Positions 45,050 through 53,652 of a DNA stretch of 64,000 nt are shown here, piece after piece. Numbering within the stretch: position 1 is the stretch's first letter; every line of letters begins with the position of its first letter. Both the position numbers and the translations under genes were made by a program. Below the pieces are notes generated by a model that did no database searches, was not told where the DNA came from, and was given only the letters and a program-made list of their open reading frames with translations. The stretch covers positions 3,720,001-3,784,000 of the forward strand of contig NZ_CP107796.1 in assembly GCF_036345995.1 (NCBI RefSeq), in the 5' to 3' direction. Source of the stretch: Streptomyces sp. NBC_00557 (GTDB lineage Bacteria; Actinomycetota; Actinomycetes; Streptomycetales; Streptomycetaceae).

Positions 45050-45521
45050 CGGCGCGACAGACCATTGAGACTCCGCCCCCGCTCCCGACGCGTCGGACCC
45101 CTGGGTCGGCCGCAGGCCTGCAGGGCCTGCGAGCACCGTCGGGCAACGCCGAAACCCCAGTGCTATCAATGCGTTGGTGGCAAGATCGATGCATGGGTTC
45201 ACTCTCCGACTGGCTCCCGGCCGCCTTCGGGGCGGTGGTGAGTGCCCGGCTGCAAGCAGCCCTGATCTTGAAGTTCGCCGATGCCACGCTGCCCGATGTA
45301 TCAAGCGGATCCGTGCAACGAGGCATCCCAGCCCAGCAGCCGAACCCCGAACAGAGCGCCACCTGAACACTCCCCGTGCCACAGTCGTGCCAGACGCAGG
45401 GGTCAGCTGCGGTCAGCAAGGGTGGCCAGGGGCACATCTGTGCCCGCTAGCTCAACCGATGAAACGGCAGGTCACCGCACCGAGGCCCCAGCCGCTCTCC
45501 TAAAGTGGTTGTCCAGCGCGC

Positions 45522-45878
45522 TCACCGAGTCCACACTCTGTGGAACTCTTCGGCCGGGATGGCTTCCAGCGGATCTTCTTCAGGATCGATCGCTTGATCT
45601 GTCAAGCCACCGTGCTCGTCTTCCAGGTGCTCCCAGCTGTACCGGTGGAGCTGGCCGGCCGAGGTCAGCTCGGCCTGCTTGATGACGATCAACTCGCCGC
45701 GGTCGGGTACGGCCTCGATGTACCAGAGGCCGCCTGCTTCGTCAGCGTGGCGGAAGTGGTGCCGCAGGGTGGCACTCTCGTCGAGTGCTCGTAGGTACGC
45801 CATGATCTCTGCCGCGATTCGCTCCAGGTCAACCACGGGACCATCGTGCCAGCGCGCGCAGTTGGGCCGCTCTGACAT
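45522..45878 (-). CDS. Small acidic hypothetical protein
   Basis: A 118-residue protein: MAYLRALDESATLRHHFRHADEAGGLWYIEAVPDRGELIVIKQAELTSAG.., then a Glu/Asp-rich C-terminus (IDPEEDPLEAIPAEEFHRVW). No signal peptide or TM helix. The fold pattern (alternating short strands WYIEAV, LIVIKQAEL) suggests a compact cytoplasmic protein. Similar proteins occur beside integrated elements in streptomycetes (from memory). The start could be ATG 45878 or an internal GTG about 15 codons later. Function unknown. Confidence 0.65.
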   Translation of the reverse strand: MSERPNCARWHDGPVVDLERIAAEIMAYLRALDESATLRHHFRHADEAGGLWYIEAVPDRGELIVIKQAELTSAGQLHRYSWEHLEDEHGGLTDQAIDPEEDPLEAIPAEEFHRVWTR

Positions 45879-45973
45879 CCATAAGTGACATCAACGGCGC
45901 CGGACGCCAGCACTCCTGGGCGATCTGGCATGGCCAGCGTGGCCATGTGGTTCCTCGGCAGGACCGAGGAGTG

Positions 45974-46020
45974 ATCGAACCCCTAAAGCGGGTGTCGCAG
46001 GTTTGAACTCTGCCGGGGCC
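45974..46020 (+). repeat. tRNA-Arg(CCT)-like 3' half (att relic)
   Basis: It reads CCCCTAAAGCGGGTGTCGCAGG and then TTTGAACTCTGCCGGGG, which follows the anticodon loop, variable loop, T-arm and acceptor 3' strand of a streptomycete tRNA-Arg(CCT), with a few mismatches. No 5' half is present. A second copy sits at 56027-56074. Confidence 0.65.
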
Positions 46021-46027
46021 CTAAGCG

Positions 46028-46061
46028 AAACGGCCCGGACCGATCATGGTCCGGGCCGTTT
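46028..46061. terminator. Strong bidirectional hairpin terminator
   Basis: A perfect 14-bp stem AAACGGCCCGGACC / GGTCCGGGCCGTTT (46028-46041, 46048-46061) with a 6-base loop. T or A runs lie on both flanks. It follows the tRNA-Arg-like relic and lies past the 3' end of the lipoprotein gene. Confidence 0.85.
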
Positions 46062-46133
46062 TGACGGCAGACTGCACTTGCCCAGCCGATTCATTTACGG
46101 GACAACCCTTAGCGTGATGCGCATCACGTTAGG

Positions 46134-46622
46134 TTACACGGAATCGATTTGCCAGGCGATCATTCCGGTCGCCCCCTTACCGGCGTCGACGTTGATCCGG
46201 ACTGGTCCGCTCCCTGTAATTCGCTGCTGGACCACCGACTGATCGCACGGGACCGTGGTCTTCTGGCCGGCGCTCGCCGGTATGAACGACAACTGCGCGT
46301 TGCCCGTGCCGATGCACACTAGATTGAGCTTGTAGGTCTTGGCTTTGCTCAGGTTGGGCTCGGTGTGGATGCCGTCAGTTACACGCTCCGCACCGGCTTC
46401 CACCATCCTGCCGCTGTGTACTGCGGAAAGCGCCGCCTGGGCCTGTTGGGTGACCTTCTGCTCGGACGGACCGGTTGTCGTTGCCGAGTTGCTTGGTATA
46501 GCCGAGTGGGACGGCCCCCCGGCCTTGCCCTCGCCGTTGTCAGAGGTGCAGGACGTGAGCAGGATCGCGGATGCCGTCACTGCACACCCAGCGAGCCAGG
46601 CCCGCAGGTTCATGTAGGTCAT
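46134..46622 (-). CDS. Secreted lipoprotein, DUF-type, coupled to upstream secreted protein
   Basis: A 162-residue protein with a lipoprotein signal (MNLRAWLAGCAVTASAILLTSC, lipobox LTSC). A low-complexity Ser/Thr linker follows, then a beta-rich domain with two Cys (LNLVCIGTGNAQLSFIPA, TVPCDQSVVQQRITGSGPVRINVDAGKGATGMIAWQI), which looks like a small disulphide-linked beta-sandwich. ATG 46622 overlaps the upstream stop by ATGA and has GGGAAA at 8 bases. The pair is probably exported and may interact at the surface. No family recognised. Confidence 0.78.
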   Translation of the reverse strand: MTYMNLRAWLAGCAVTASAILLTSCTSDNGEGKAGGPSHSAIPSNSATTTGPSEQKVTQQAQAALSAVHSGRMVEAGAERVTDGIHTEPNLSKAKTYKLNLVCIGTGNAQLSFIPASAGQKTTVPCDQSVVQQRITGSGPVRINVDAGKGATGMIAWQIDSV

Positions 46623-47254
46623 GTCGAAGTTTCCCAGTACTTCCAGCCGGTCTCTTGCGTGGGCAGCGTAGTCGTACCGTGGGCGATCTCTGCGGGGGCA
46701 TGGCAGCCGTCCCCGACACGCCGGTACCTCTTCCAGGTCGCGTAATAGCCCCATGAGCCGTACTGCAGGTGACCGTACTTGTTCCTGCTGATGTCGTGCG
46801 AGTAGTTGTGACCTGTGGTGATCGACACGCTGCCAGCGACCTTGACGGAGATCGTGGTCTTGGCTTTTGCGAGGATCGCTCCGGCCGACCACTCGCCACT
46901 ACCTGAGATTTCGGCCGAAATAGTACCGCTCTTGGTTACGGACACCGACATGGTGCCGCCCGGCCCATCCTTGTACTTCGTGCCATTCCACCATGAAGGA
47001 ACGAAAGACGCCTTTTTCGATGAGAATTCGTACCAGGTTTGCGGGCCATCACAATATTGGGGCCCGTTCTCCACCGGCTGGTCCGTTTCGTCTTCCCAGC
47101 CCTGTCTGTCGTTGATGTCCGTCGTCTGGTCGGAAGAAGCGGTCGTGTCGTCGGTTGGTGCTTCGTCGGCGACAGCAGTGCCCGCAGTAGCGAAGCACAA
47201 AAGCAGTGCAGCAGTGGCAGCGCCGGTCGAAGCGCGCCGTGAACCGATGCCCAT
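46619..47254 (-). CDS. Secreted beta-rich protein, unknown function
   Basis: A 211-residue precursor. A Sec signal peptide (MGIGSRRASTGAATAALLLCFATAGTAVADE) is followed by a Thr/Asp-rich linker, then a domain rich in alternating Ser/Thr strands (GGTMSVSVTKSGTISAEISGS, ILAKAKTTISVKVAGSVSIT) and Tyr/Trp-rich turns (YGHLQYGSWGYYATWKRYRR). Two Cys (PQYCDGP, GDGCHAP) may pair. The strand pattern recalls membrane-inserting or receptor-binding beta proteins, but that is only an impression. A strong GGAAGGTGTC site precedes ATG 47254. Next to attR of the tRNA-Pro element. Confidence 0.78.
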   Translation of the reverse strand: MGIGSRRASTGAATAALLLCFATAGTAVADEAPTDDTTASSDQTTDINDRQGWEDETDQPVENGPQYCDGPQTWYEFSSKKASFVPSWWNGTKYKDGPGGTMSVSVTKSGTISAEISGSGEWSAGAILAKAKTTISVKVAGSVSITTGHNYSHDISRNKYGHLQYGSWGYYATWKRYRRVGDGCHAPAEIAHGTTTLPTQETGWKYWETST

Positions 47255-47500
47255 GTGACACCTTCCGGTGGACCGCCCCCGTGGCGATCGAATGCGAGAA
47301 CACTATGTGTATGGCATGTGCGCGACAACTAAGTGATCTATCTTCTGAGCAGAACTTGAGGAACGCCTTCGTCACCTCAGGGTGAGTGTCTAACTGCGTG
47401 ACAACGCCGACAGACAGCGGCGGACGAGCGTGGACGTCTGCGGACCATTGCAGCAGGTGAAAGGTACGCCGCTCCATGGCAGAGTGCATCAGCGAGTTGC

Positions 47501-47545
47501 TTCGGGACGAAGAGGTCGTGGGTTCAAATCCCGCCACCCCGACAG
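47501..47545 (+). repeat. attR-type site: 45-bp copy of the tRNA-Pro 3' part
   Basis: Identical over 45 bases to 43578-43622. The 5' half of the tRNA is not present here, confirming that this is the recombined end of an element rather than a second tRNA. Confidence 0.9.
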
Positions 47546-47871
47546 TGAAGTACCACAGGGGCCTGATCCGCTTAGCGGGTCGGGCCCCTGACTCGTTCCC
47601 GAAGATCCTTGGGAGAAATCTGGGAGAAGATCTTGGTCGGCTTCTCCCAGAGGGCGCCCGGCGAGCCTGCGTTCGGGTACGGCAGCTGAGGCCACTCGGA
47701 CCTGCGCGTTCGCGAATCTGGCCCTGCAACTGGCCAGGAACACCATGCCCGCCCGCCTCAACCGCCATTAGGATCACGACACATGGCAGGCCATCACTCA
47801 GTGCGTTCTCACGACCACGCTCTGACTCGCGGCCCGAGAGCCTACGGCCGGACCTCGACGCCCTCAAGATC

Positions 47872-48414
47872 GTGGGCGAGGTACCGGCGGACGGCGACTG
47901 GAAGCAGCGGTACAAGTACGTCGAGCCACTCGTCTCGCCGTCCCTGTGCGCGATCAAGAGGAATCAGGAGGAGCACGGGACCTCACTCGGCGTGTTCCGA
48001 CCCACCGAGGTCAGCTTCCGGCTGACAGCGGCAGAGCCCTGGCCCGAGTCCAAGGCCGCGCTGGCCGACCAACTCGACCTCTTCGAACAGGACCTGGCCC
48101 GGCTTGAGTGGGTACCTCTGGAATTCCGCTACAAGTTCCGCTGCGCGGACGACGACTGCCCCACGCACGACATGGCACTGAAGGACTGGGAGGCCGGCGC
48201 GTCGTACCGCAAGTTCCTGCGCAAGTACGGCGAGCACGCCGTGCAGGACAACCTGCGGGAGCGCTGGTACGTGTCGATGTTCACCCCTGACCGCGCCGTC
48301 CACTTCTTCATCGGCAACATCGCGGCCCACCCCAAGACCTTCATGCTGCTGGGACTCTTCCGCCCGAAGGCGAATGTGGTCCGGTACGTTCAGGAGAGCC
48401 TGTTCGGTGACTGA
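47872..48414 (+). CDS. Conserved hypothetical protein, probably N-terminally truncated
   Basis: About 180 residues: VGEVPADGDWKQRYKYVEPLVSPSLCAIKRNQEEHGTSLGVFRP.., with CADDDCPTHDMALKDWEAG (a possible metal-binding C-X4-C-X2-H) and HFFIGNIAAHPKTFMLLGLFRPK. This looks like the C-terminal part of a larger actinobacterial protein. The upstream sequence contains the attR site and no good start; GTG 47872 is only the first plausible initiation codon. Possibly the gene was cut by the element. Function unknown. Confidence 0.55.
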   Translation: MGEVPADGDWKQRYKYVEPLVSPSLCAIKRNQEEHGTSLGVFRPTEVSFRLTAAEPWPESKAALADQLDLFEQDLARLEWVPLEFRYKFRCADDDCPTHDMALKDWEAGASYRKFLRKYGEHAVQDNLRERWYVSMFTPDRAVHFFIGNIAAHPKTFMLLGLFRPKANVVRYVQESLFGD

Positions 48415-48433
48415 CTGGCGGGGCTCACGGCCA

Positions 48434-48620
48434 TCATGTCGCCGCCGGAATGCCACGGTCGGCGAGCAGGCCGCGTACGTGTCGCTCGATAGCGTCCCGG
48501 ATCGGTCGGACGGCTTCGACACCCTGACCAGCAGGGCCGTCGAGCTGCCAGTCCAGGCACCGCTTGCCGGGGAAGACGGGGCAGGCGTCTTTGCTGGAGC
48601 CGATGGCGGTGGCCGTCAGG
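48434..48620 (-). pseudogene. arsC fragment (low-molecular-weight phosphatase type)
   Basis: The last 55 or so codons of a thioredoxin-coupled arsenate-reductase-like protein: KDACPVFPGKRCLDWQLDGPAGQGVEAVRPIRDAIERHVRGLLADRG, matching the end of ArsC/LMW-PTPase with its PxxPGKRxxDWxLxDPAG signature. The N-terminal catalytic Cys loop is missing and the sequence merges into the 3' end of the DUF6177 gene. Relic, not functional. Confidence 0.65.
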
Positions 48621-50052
48621 ACGGTCGGGTGGCTGCCCCGCTTCCACCTTTCAGGTGTTCGTCTATGCGTCGCAGGCGTTGCCAGGCGGCGGGGTCGGTG
48701 CCGTCGCCGAGCGGGTAGTGCAGGGCGGGGCGACCGGCCGGGCCGAGTTGGGTCGGGATGCAGGCCGGCAGGGCGTTGCGGGCATGGCTGATGCCGAGGT
48801 CGGCCACGGCATCCGGGCCGAGGGTGAGGGAGACCGGGATCGGCGGTGGTTCGTAGTGGGCCGGAGTGGCCAGGTCCGCGCGCGCCGCTCGGAGTTCGCT
48901 GATCATCGTGGCGAGGTTGTGCCTGGCCGCAAGGGATTCGGCGAGCTGGGGCAGCAGCTCGATCGGTGCTCGCTCGTCGGCGGCGTAGCCGAGAGCCAGG
49001 GTGATGTGCTCCTCTACGCCCTCTCGCGTGTGAGCGATGCGCAAGGTGGCGATCGCGGGGCGGTCGGCGGTTCCGACGGCGACAGCCCAGGTGGGCTGGG
49101 CTTGTCGGGCGCGGCTGCGGGCCAGGTCGGTCAGTTGCCTTGGGGACCAGGGGACGTTGACGGGCTCGGCGGTGGCCCATCCGGCCGGCGGCAGTCCGGT
49201 GAGGGTCTGCCAGGCGTCCTCCAGAGCGCCACCGAGTATCAGGTGCTCCTGGGCGGGATGGATGGTGCGGATGGACAGCAGCAGCTGTCGTTCACCGGCC
49301 TTGCCTGGCGGGGGTTGGAAGACGTCAGCGATCTTGAGGCCGTTGTCGGCAGCCGGGGTGAAACGTCCGTCGTGCCAGCGCAGTACGGCTCCAGAGAGGC
49401 CGTCGTAGTAGCCGTTCTCGGGGTGGCGTACGACCCAGCGTGCGGGCATGCGCTCCAGCACGGTGCGGGTGGGCAGGCTCAGCCGGGTATTGGGGGACGT
49501 GACGAGATACAGCTCCCGTCGGCCCTGTGCCACCGTTCGCACCGCCTCGGTCAGCCATGTCGTCGCGGCAACGACCGGGCGGTCGTAGATGACGATGACG
49601 CTCTTGTCGGTCAGCACATCCGCATCGGTCAGTACGTCCACGTCAGCGGGCGGGACCGTCGCCTCACCCGTGGCCGGGACGGTTACGACGTCGGTATGGG
49701 CGGCTTCCGGTGGCCATGTGATGCCGCCGAGCAGCGTTGTCAGCCGTCCCGCGACCGAGCCGGCGAGCAGCCTGGCTTCTGCGATGGCAGTGGACGCCCG
49801 TACCTCGGTCCACCACACCGGTCCCTCTGTCTGAACGCCAGGTCCCAGCAGCCGCTCCGTCTCGCCCGGCACTTGCAGGTAGCGGGGGGCTTCCACGGAG
49901 ACCAGGAGCTTCCCGTCGTCCGTGCACAACTGGGCAACGGATCCCCCACCTGCCCGGTTCACGCGCAGGTCCGGGCCGCCGGCGTGCAGTGCGGCCAGCA
50001 GCGTCTTGATGTCCGGCATCTGCGGGGTGAGGGCGATGACGTCCTGGGGCAT
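48616..50052 (-). CDS. DUF6177 family protein
   Basis: A 478-residue protein: MPQDVIALTPQMPDIKTLLAALHAGGPDLRVNRAGGG.., VSVEAPRYLQVPGETERLLG, VWWTEVRASTAIAEA, HPENGYYDGLSGAVLRWHDGRF. I recognise it as DUF6177, a family of streptomycete proteins frequently encoded with type VII-secretion-like polymorphic toxins; its biochemical function is unknown. No signal peptide. It follows the presumed immunity gene by 84 bases on the same strand. A 35-bp stretch (about 49488-49521) is copied in degenerate form near 62370-62402. Confidence 0.8.
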   Translation of the reverse strand: MPQDVIALTPQMPDIKTLLAALHAGGPDLRVNRAGGGSVAQLCTDDGKLLVSVEAPRYLQVPGETERLLGPGVQTEGPVWWTEVRASTAIAEARLLAGSVAGRLTTLLGGITWPPEAAHTDVVTVPATGEATVPPADVDVLTDADVLTDKSVIVIYDRPVVAATTWLTEAVRTVAQGRRELYLVTSPNTRLSLPTRTVLERMPARWVVRHPENGYYDGLSGAVLRWHDGRFTPAADNGLKIADVFQPPPGKAGERQLLLSIRTIHPAQEHLILGGALEDAWQTLTGLPPAGWATAEPVNVPWSPRQLTDLARSRARQAQPTWAVAVGTADRPAIATLRIAHTREGVEEHITLALGYAADERAPIELLPQLAESLAARHNLATMISELRAARADLATPAHYEPPPIPVSLTLGPDAVADLGISHARNALPACIPTQLGPAGRPALHYPLGDGTDPAAWQRLRRIDEHLKGGSGAATRPS

Positions 50053-50135
50053 GTGCTGCTCTCTGAAGCGTTGTCCTGCCGGACCGCGGTTACTGCGTCG
50101 ATCAGGTTTCGGGTGGATGTGGTGTTCTCAAGCGG

Positions 50136-50783
50136 TCAGAGCTTGTCTGTCAGATCGGGGCCGAGGCCGTCTTCATAGACATCTGGTGTCGAGATTCCGT
50201 ATTCGACCGCATGGCCGAAATACGTTGGATCACCCGATTCAGGTCGCACGCCGAGTACGGCGGTCAGCTCACGCAATGCGTCGGCAAGCCGCGGAGCATT
50301 TCGGTTGTAGACCTCGGGATGCGGATGGCCCGAGAAGTCGAACCAGCTCCAGACGTCATGGTGCACGGCGACTTCGGCTGTCGGGCCAAGAGGGTCCGGC
50401 GAGACAGCCAGTTCAATCAGCCGCGGCTCCGTGCGGGCTGCCCCCTCCGCAGTGATCCATGAGCCGGAACCAATAACCTTCAAGTCGTCCACTTCGGCAT
50501 CGGGGAACGCAAAGGGTCGGCTTCCCAGGACCCGTTCGGGCAGCTTCGGGTCATTCAATGGCGTTGTGGCGACGAGTAGGCTGCTGGTCACACCTGTCGA
50601 CCCAGCGTCGAGTACATACCAGCCGTATTCGAGCCTTACGGGGGTGAGCAGGTCGAATTTCTTCAGCACCTCGGCCATGCGAGCCGCAATGCTCAGTGCT
50701 GAGGTGAGTCCCGGCTCATCGACGTCGCTGAGATCCCAGAACCAAGAGCCGCAGGGGCGCGGTGCGCGCATCAGGGTCGACAT
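50136..50783 (-). CDS. Probable immunity protein for the adjacent toxin
   Basis: A 215-residue acidic, cytoplasmic protein (MSTLMRAPRPCGSWFWDLSDVDEPGLTSALSIAARMAEVLKKF..). It begins 9 bases after the toxin stop with TAAGGAATAG as ribosome binding site, a tight toxin-immunity arrangement. It contains WSWFDFSGHPHPEVYNRNAPRLADALRELTAVLG. The immunity role is inferred only from position and acidity; no family was recognised. Confidence 0.6.
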   Translation of the reverse strand: MSTLMRAPRPCGSWFWDLSDVDEPGLTSALSIAARMAEVLKKFDLLTPVRLEYGWYVLDAGSTGVTSSLLVATTPLNDPKLPERVLGSRPFAFPDAEVDDLKVIGSGSWITAEGAARTEPRLIELAVSPDPLGPTAEVAVHHDVWSWFDFSGHPHPEVYNRNAPRLADALRELTAVLGVRPESGDPTYFGHAVEYGISTPDVYEDGLGPDLTDKL

Positions 50784-50792
50784 GACTATTCC

Positions 50793-52700
50793 TTACGGGA
50801 AGACAGGGCCGTCGGGCGGGTACGTGATAGCGCCGTCTTCAAAACGGAGGAGGTACGTTGCGTTGGACCTGCGTGAAAAACGTACCACTTCCTCGAACAT
50901 TCGCGGCGTAAGGTCCGCCATCGAGGCGTGTACGTCAAGAATAGCGACTCGATGGCTCATGGGGTAATCCAGTTGACTTGCTGACTTCCGGGCAGCCTTC
51001 TTGATGCCGTCGATGGTGTCGACGTCCTTGAGTTGATATCCGTAATCCATCGTGCCATCAGGGTGTCGCGTGTAGACGTCGATGTCATACGTAGTGGTGT
51101 GGTCACCGAGCTCGAACCCCAAGTGAGTGAACCCACGGTCTTGAAGCTCCGTGGCGTACCTCAATGCCATGTAGGCCGCGGGAACCATGCTTTCCTTCGG
51201 GTCCCTCTTGGTGGGGCCTTTCTTGCACATGTCCAGGATTCCCTTGTAATTTTCCGAACCGCGGAGATGGCCGCGATTGATGAGCTCAGCGACGCCTGCC
51301 CCATAAGGGTCCTTCCGCAGGGAGCGGATCACTGCCTCCTGGTCGCGGGAATCCATTTTCGCGCGCTTTAGCTCGTCGAGAACTCCCGCTTCTTGTTCCG
51401 GCCTGATCGGCCCCGTATGCGCCTGTGCATACTCCCCCTCCCTGGTGCCATACCGTGCGCGATCGATACCCGGTATGTCACCGTGTGCTGATCCCCCGTT
51501 ATCGGGCGTGCTGTGGCCGTCAGCGCCCGGCGCTTCACCGTGATGTGGATCGCCGTGTGCTGACTCCGGCGGCATGTGGCCCGATGACACCTCACCGTGA
51601 TGGCCGCTTCCACCGTGAGAAGGCCCCTCACCGGATCCATGGCTGGCCGCGCCAGGATGGTCCGCGCCACCGCCTGCACTTCCGGCTTCGCCCGCCGAGC
51701 CGCCTCCTGACCCATGCAGTCTGTCGCCTCCGCCGCCCCCGGTCTCATGGCTGGCATGTGGCGGAAGGCGATCACTCCCTCGGAGGGTGGCCTCGGGCGC
51801 TCGGCCTCCGACACCTACAAGGCCGCGATCATCGGGCCGGGCAGGCACCACGCGGTCACCGGCGGCAGGCTCGTGCGGGGCCTCGGCAAGGTTGGGCGTG
51901 CCGTCGGCGTTGATCGGAATGAGCCGGCCGTTCTTGTCGACCCTGTAGCGGTTGCTGAGGTCGTCCAGGGCGCCGTCGGGGAACCTCGTCTTCGGCAGCT
52001 TCAGGTGTTCGCTGACGTTGGTCAGCACCTCGGAGACCTTGGGCAGGTCGGACAGGGTTCTCGCTGCCCTCGCTGCGCCGGAGATCGGGTCGAGGGCGTC
52101 TCCGACCTTGGCCACCGCGCTGGCGGCTTCTGCGAATCTGCCGGCCTTGCCCAGCCTGGCGAGCGCCCCACCGGCACCCGCGAACAAGGTGAGGATGTTG
52201 AAGCTGGTGACGGCGTGAGCGCGGGCCGGGTCCTTTTCCTGCATGTCGTAGGCGATGAACTGCTTGCCGAACTCCTTGGCGTACGCCTTGCTGTCCCGCT
52301 GCCAGTCCGAGAGATGGTCGCCCTCGCCGACCGCGTCCATGCCGTAGGCGTAGGTGCCGGCGACGATGCGTTTGAGGCCGTCCCAGGTCTGGTGCTGTGC
52401 GTCGGAGCCGTTGACGCCCAGGAGGTTGTCCTCGAAGGTGCCCAGGCCGACGAAGCCGCCCCAGATGCTGTCTTTGACGATGCCGTCCCACGCCCAGCTC
52501 TTGATGCCGTGGCCCCACCAGTCCAGGCTCCAGCGGTCGTAGGTGCGGGCAACGGGAGTGCCCCACGGCAGGTCGGGCATGGACTCGAGCTTGTCGACGC
52601 TGAGGCCGTACGTGCCGCCCTCGTCGCCGACGGGGCGGCACAGCGCCGGGCTGATGGCACCGATCTTGGCCGCCGCGTTGTGCACCGTCCAGCCGGCGTC
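50793..52700 (-). pseudogene. Polymorphic toxin, 5'-truncated, PD-(D/E)xK-like nuclease tip
   Basis: About 635 codons open to the stop but without a native start. N-terminal part: AGWTVHNAAAKIGAISPALCRPVGDEGGTYGLSV, and a hydrophobic helix around ILTLFAGAGGALARLGKAG, typical of type VII/WXG-like streptomycete toxins. The middle is a Gly/His/Ser-rich linker (GGGGGDRLHGSGGGSAGEAG). The C-terminal tip has FELGDHTTTYDIDVYTRHPDG and then DYGYQLKDVD, fitting Glu...Asp...Gln-x-Lys of PD-(D/E)xK nucleases. Homology stops near 52700, where an oppositely oriented ABC fragment begins. Internal ATG 52580 could still permit expression. Confidence 0.65.
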
Positions 52701-52701
52701 G

Positions 52702-52985
52702 GTGGCGGGCGTGCTGCTGGCCCTGGCTCGCGCGTTCACGCGTAGGGCACCGCTGGTGGTGCTCGACGAGCCGACCGTGTCGATCGACGCCGAGGCGGAG
52801 GCCGAGATCTTCGGAAAGCTCCGGGAGATCGCCGCCGGCGCCACCGCCGTCCTGATCGCCCACCGTTTCTCCACAGTCCGGATGGCCGACGAGATCCTGG
52901 TTCTGGAACAAGGGGCGCTGATCGAGCGGGGCAGCCACGGGGAGCTCATGAGGCTGAACGGGGCGTACGCGCGGGGCTCTGTAGG
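52702..52985 (+). pseudogene. ABC-transporter ATPase fragment
   Basis: About 90 codons of an exporter-type nucleotide-binding domain: LALARAFTRRAPLVVLDEPTVSIDAEAEAEIFGKL (Walker B, D-loop), then VLIAHRFSTVRMADEILVLEQGALIERGSHGELM (H-loop His and the C-terminal signature). Walker A, the ABC signature and the membrane domain are missing, and there is no stop before the next gene. It abuts the truncated toxin head to head at about 52700. Confidence 0.75.
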
Positions 52986-52995
52986 GTGCGGCACC

Positions 52996-53652
52996 ATGAC
53001 TCCTGACGCCCCCCGGGACCCGAAGCGCGGCGGTGCTGCGAGCTGGGAGGACCTCGTCGCCCGATACGCGCGGGCCGATGCCGATGAGCCCGATGCGTAC
53101 ACCTTCTCCGTAATCGCGGGGAGGACGGAGGACGAGGTGATCCGGGCGTTCGGTGGCGATCCCGGAGCGTCACGGCTGATGACATTCGCCGAGAGCGTCG
53201 AAGAGCAAGCAGCTCACCTCTATGAGGACTACGAGCTGCTTCGTGTGCTCACCGTCGACCGGCACGTCATCGCCATCGAATGGGGCTGCCACGGCAGCAT
53301 CCCGGAGGTCGCCAGACGAACGTCCGCCGACGGAGGCGAGTTCTTCAGCGTCTACCGAAATGTGAACGCCAGGTACCAGGTCATGCACGCCTTCGACGGC
53401 CGCGTAGACGGCATGTTCGATCCCTTCGAGCTGGAGGACGCGGCCTGGATGGATCCGGAACCGGATACCCCCGCCTGGGCAGAAGGGGTCGTCTTCCACA
53501 TGGAGACCCTGTGCGCCGAGTCCTTCGCGCTCATGGAACGCACCATGGGCGTGGCCATCGATCCCGAGTGGATGAGCACGGCGCTTCGCACCGTCCGGCT
53601 CACCTCACCCTCTGAACTCTTCAGCCAGTCGGAGGCGGCATGGCTCCCATGA
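52996..53652 (+). CDS. DUF6461-like hypothetical protein
   Basis: A 218-residue protein: WEDLVARYARADADEPDAYTFSVIAGRTEDEVIRAFGGDPG, then VIAIEWGCHGSIPEVARRTSADGGEFFSVYRNVNARYQVMHAFDGRVDGMFDPFELED. This pattern matches the DUF6461 group of streptomycete proteins (recognised from memory). Probably a cytoplasmic alpha/beta protein of unknown function. ATG 52996 lies 8 bases after TAGGGT, a possible leaderless start. Its upstream DNA is the ABC fragment, so its own promoter lies inside that relic. Confidence 0.7.
   Translation: MTPDAPRDPKRGGAASWEDLVARYARADADEPDAYTFSVIAGRTEDEVIRAFGGDPGASRLMTFAESVEEQAAHLYEDYELLRVLTVDRHVIAIEWGCHGSIPEVARRTSADGGEFFSVYRNVNARYQVMHAFDGRVDGMFDPFELEDAAWMDPEPDTPAWAEGVVFHMETLCAESFALMERTMGVAIDPEWMSTALRTVRLTSPSELFSQSEAAWLP

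Larger units (their letters stand above)
44721..45521. other. Gene-poor stretch with element-end sequences
   Basis: About 800 bases without a credible gene. It holds a hairpin (44944-44980), the tRNA-Ser-like relic (44987-45049), and the phrase CCCGTGCCC...GTGCGGGAAGCCACGG...CCACGGT at 44870-44920, which recurs near 62200-62270. Short frames at 45160-45500 have no support. Confidence 0.5.
43578..47545. mobile_element. Decayed tRNA-Pro-integrated element
   Basis: Delimited by the 45-bp att repeats. It contains a truncated tyrosine recombinase at the attL side, a frameshifted small gene, a tRNA-Ser-like relic, a small acidic protein gene, a tRNA-Arg-like relic, and a secreted-protein/lipoprotein pair at the attR side. 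No replication, transfer or excision genes are visible, so it looks immobile alone. Nested tRNA relics show several layers of insertion. Confidence 0.75.

Noticed and set aside
44987..45080. Functional tRNA-Ser on the minus strand
   Set aside because: T-arm and acceptor 3' strand are good, but the 5' acceptor strand and D-arm cannot be formed, and the anticodon stem does not pair.
47492..47543. Second tRNA-Pro gene
   Set aside because: Only the 3' part is present; the acceptor 5' strand and D-arm are replaced by unrelated sequence, so it is an att site.
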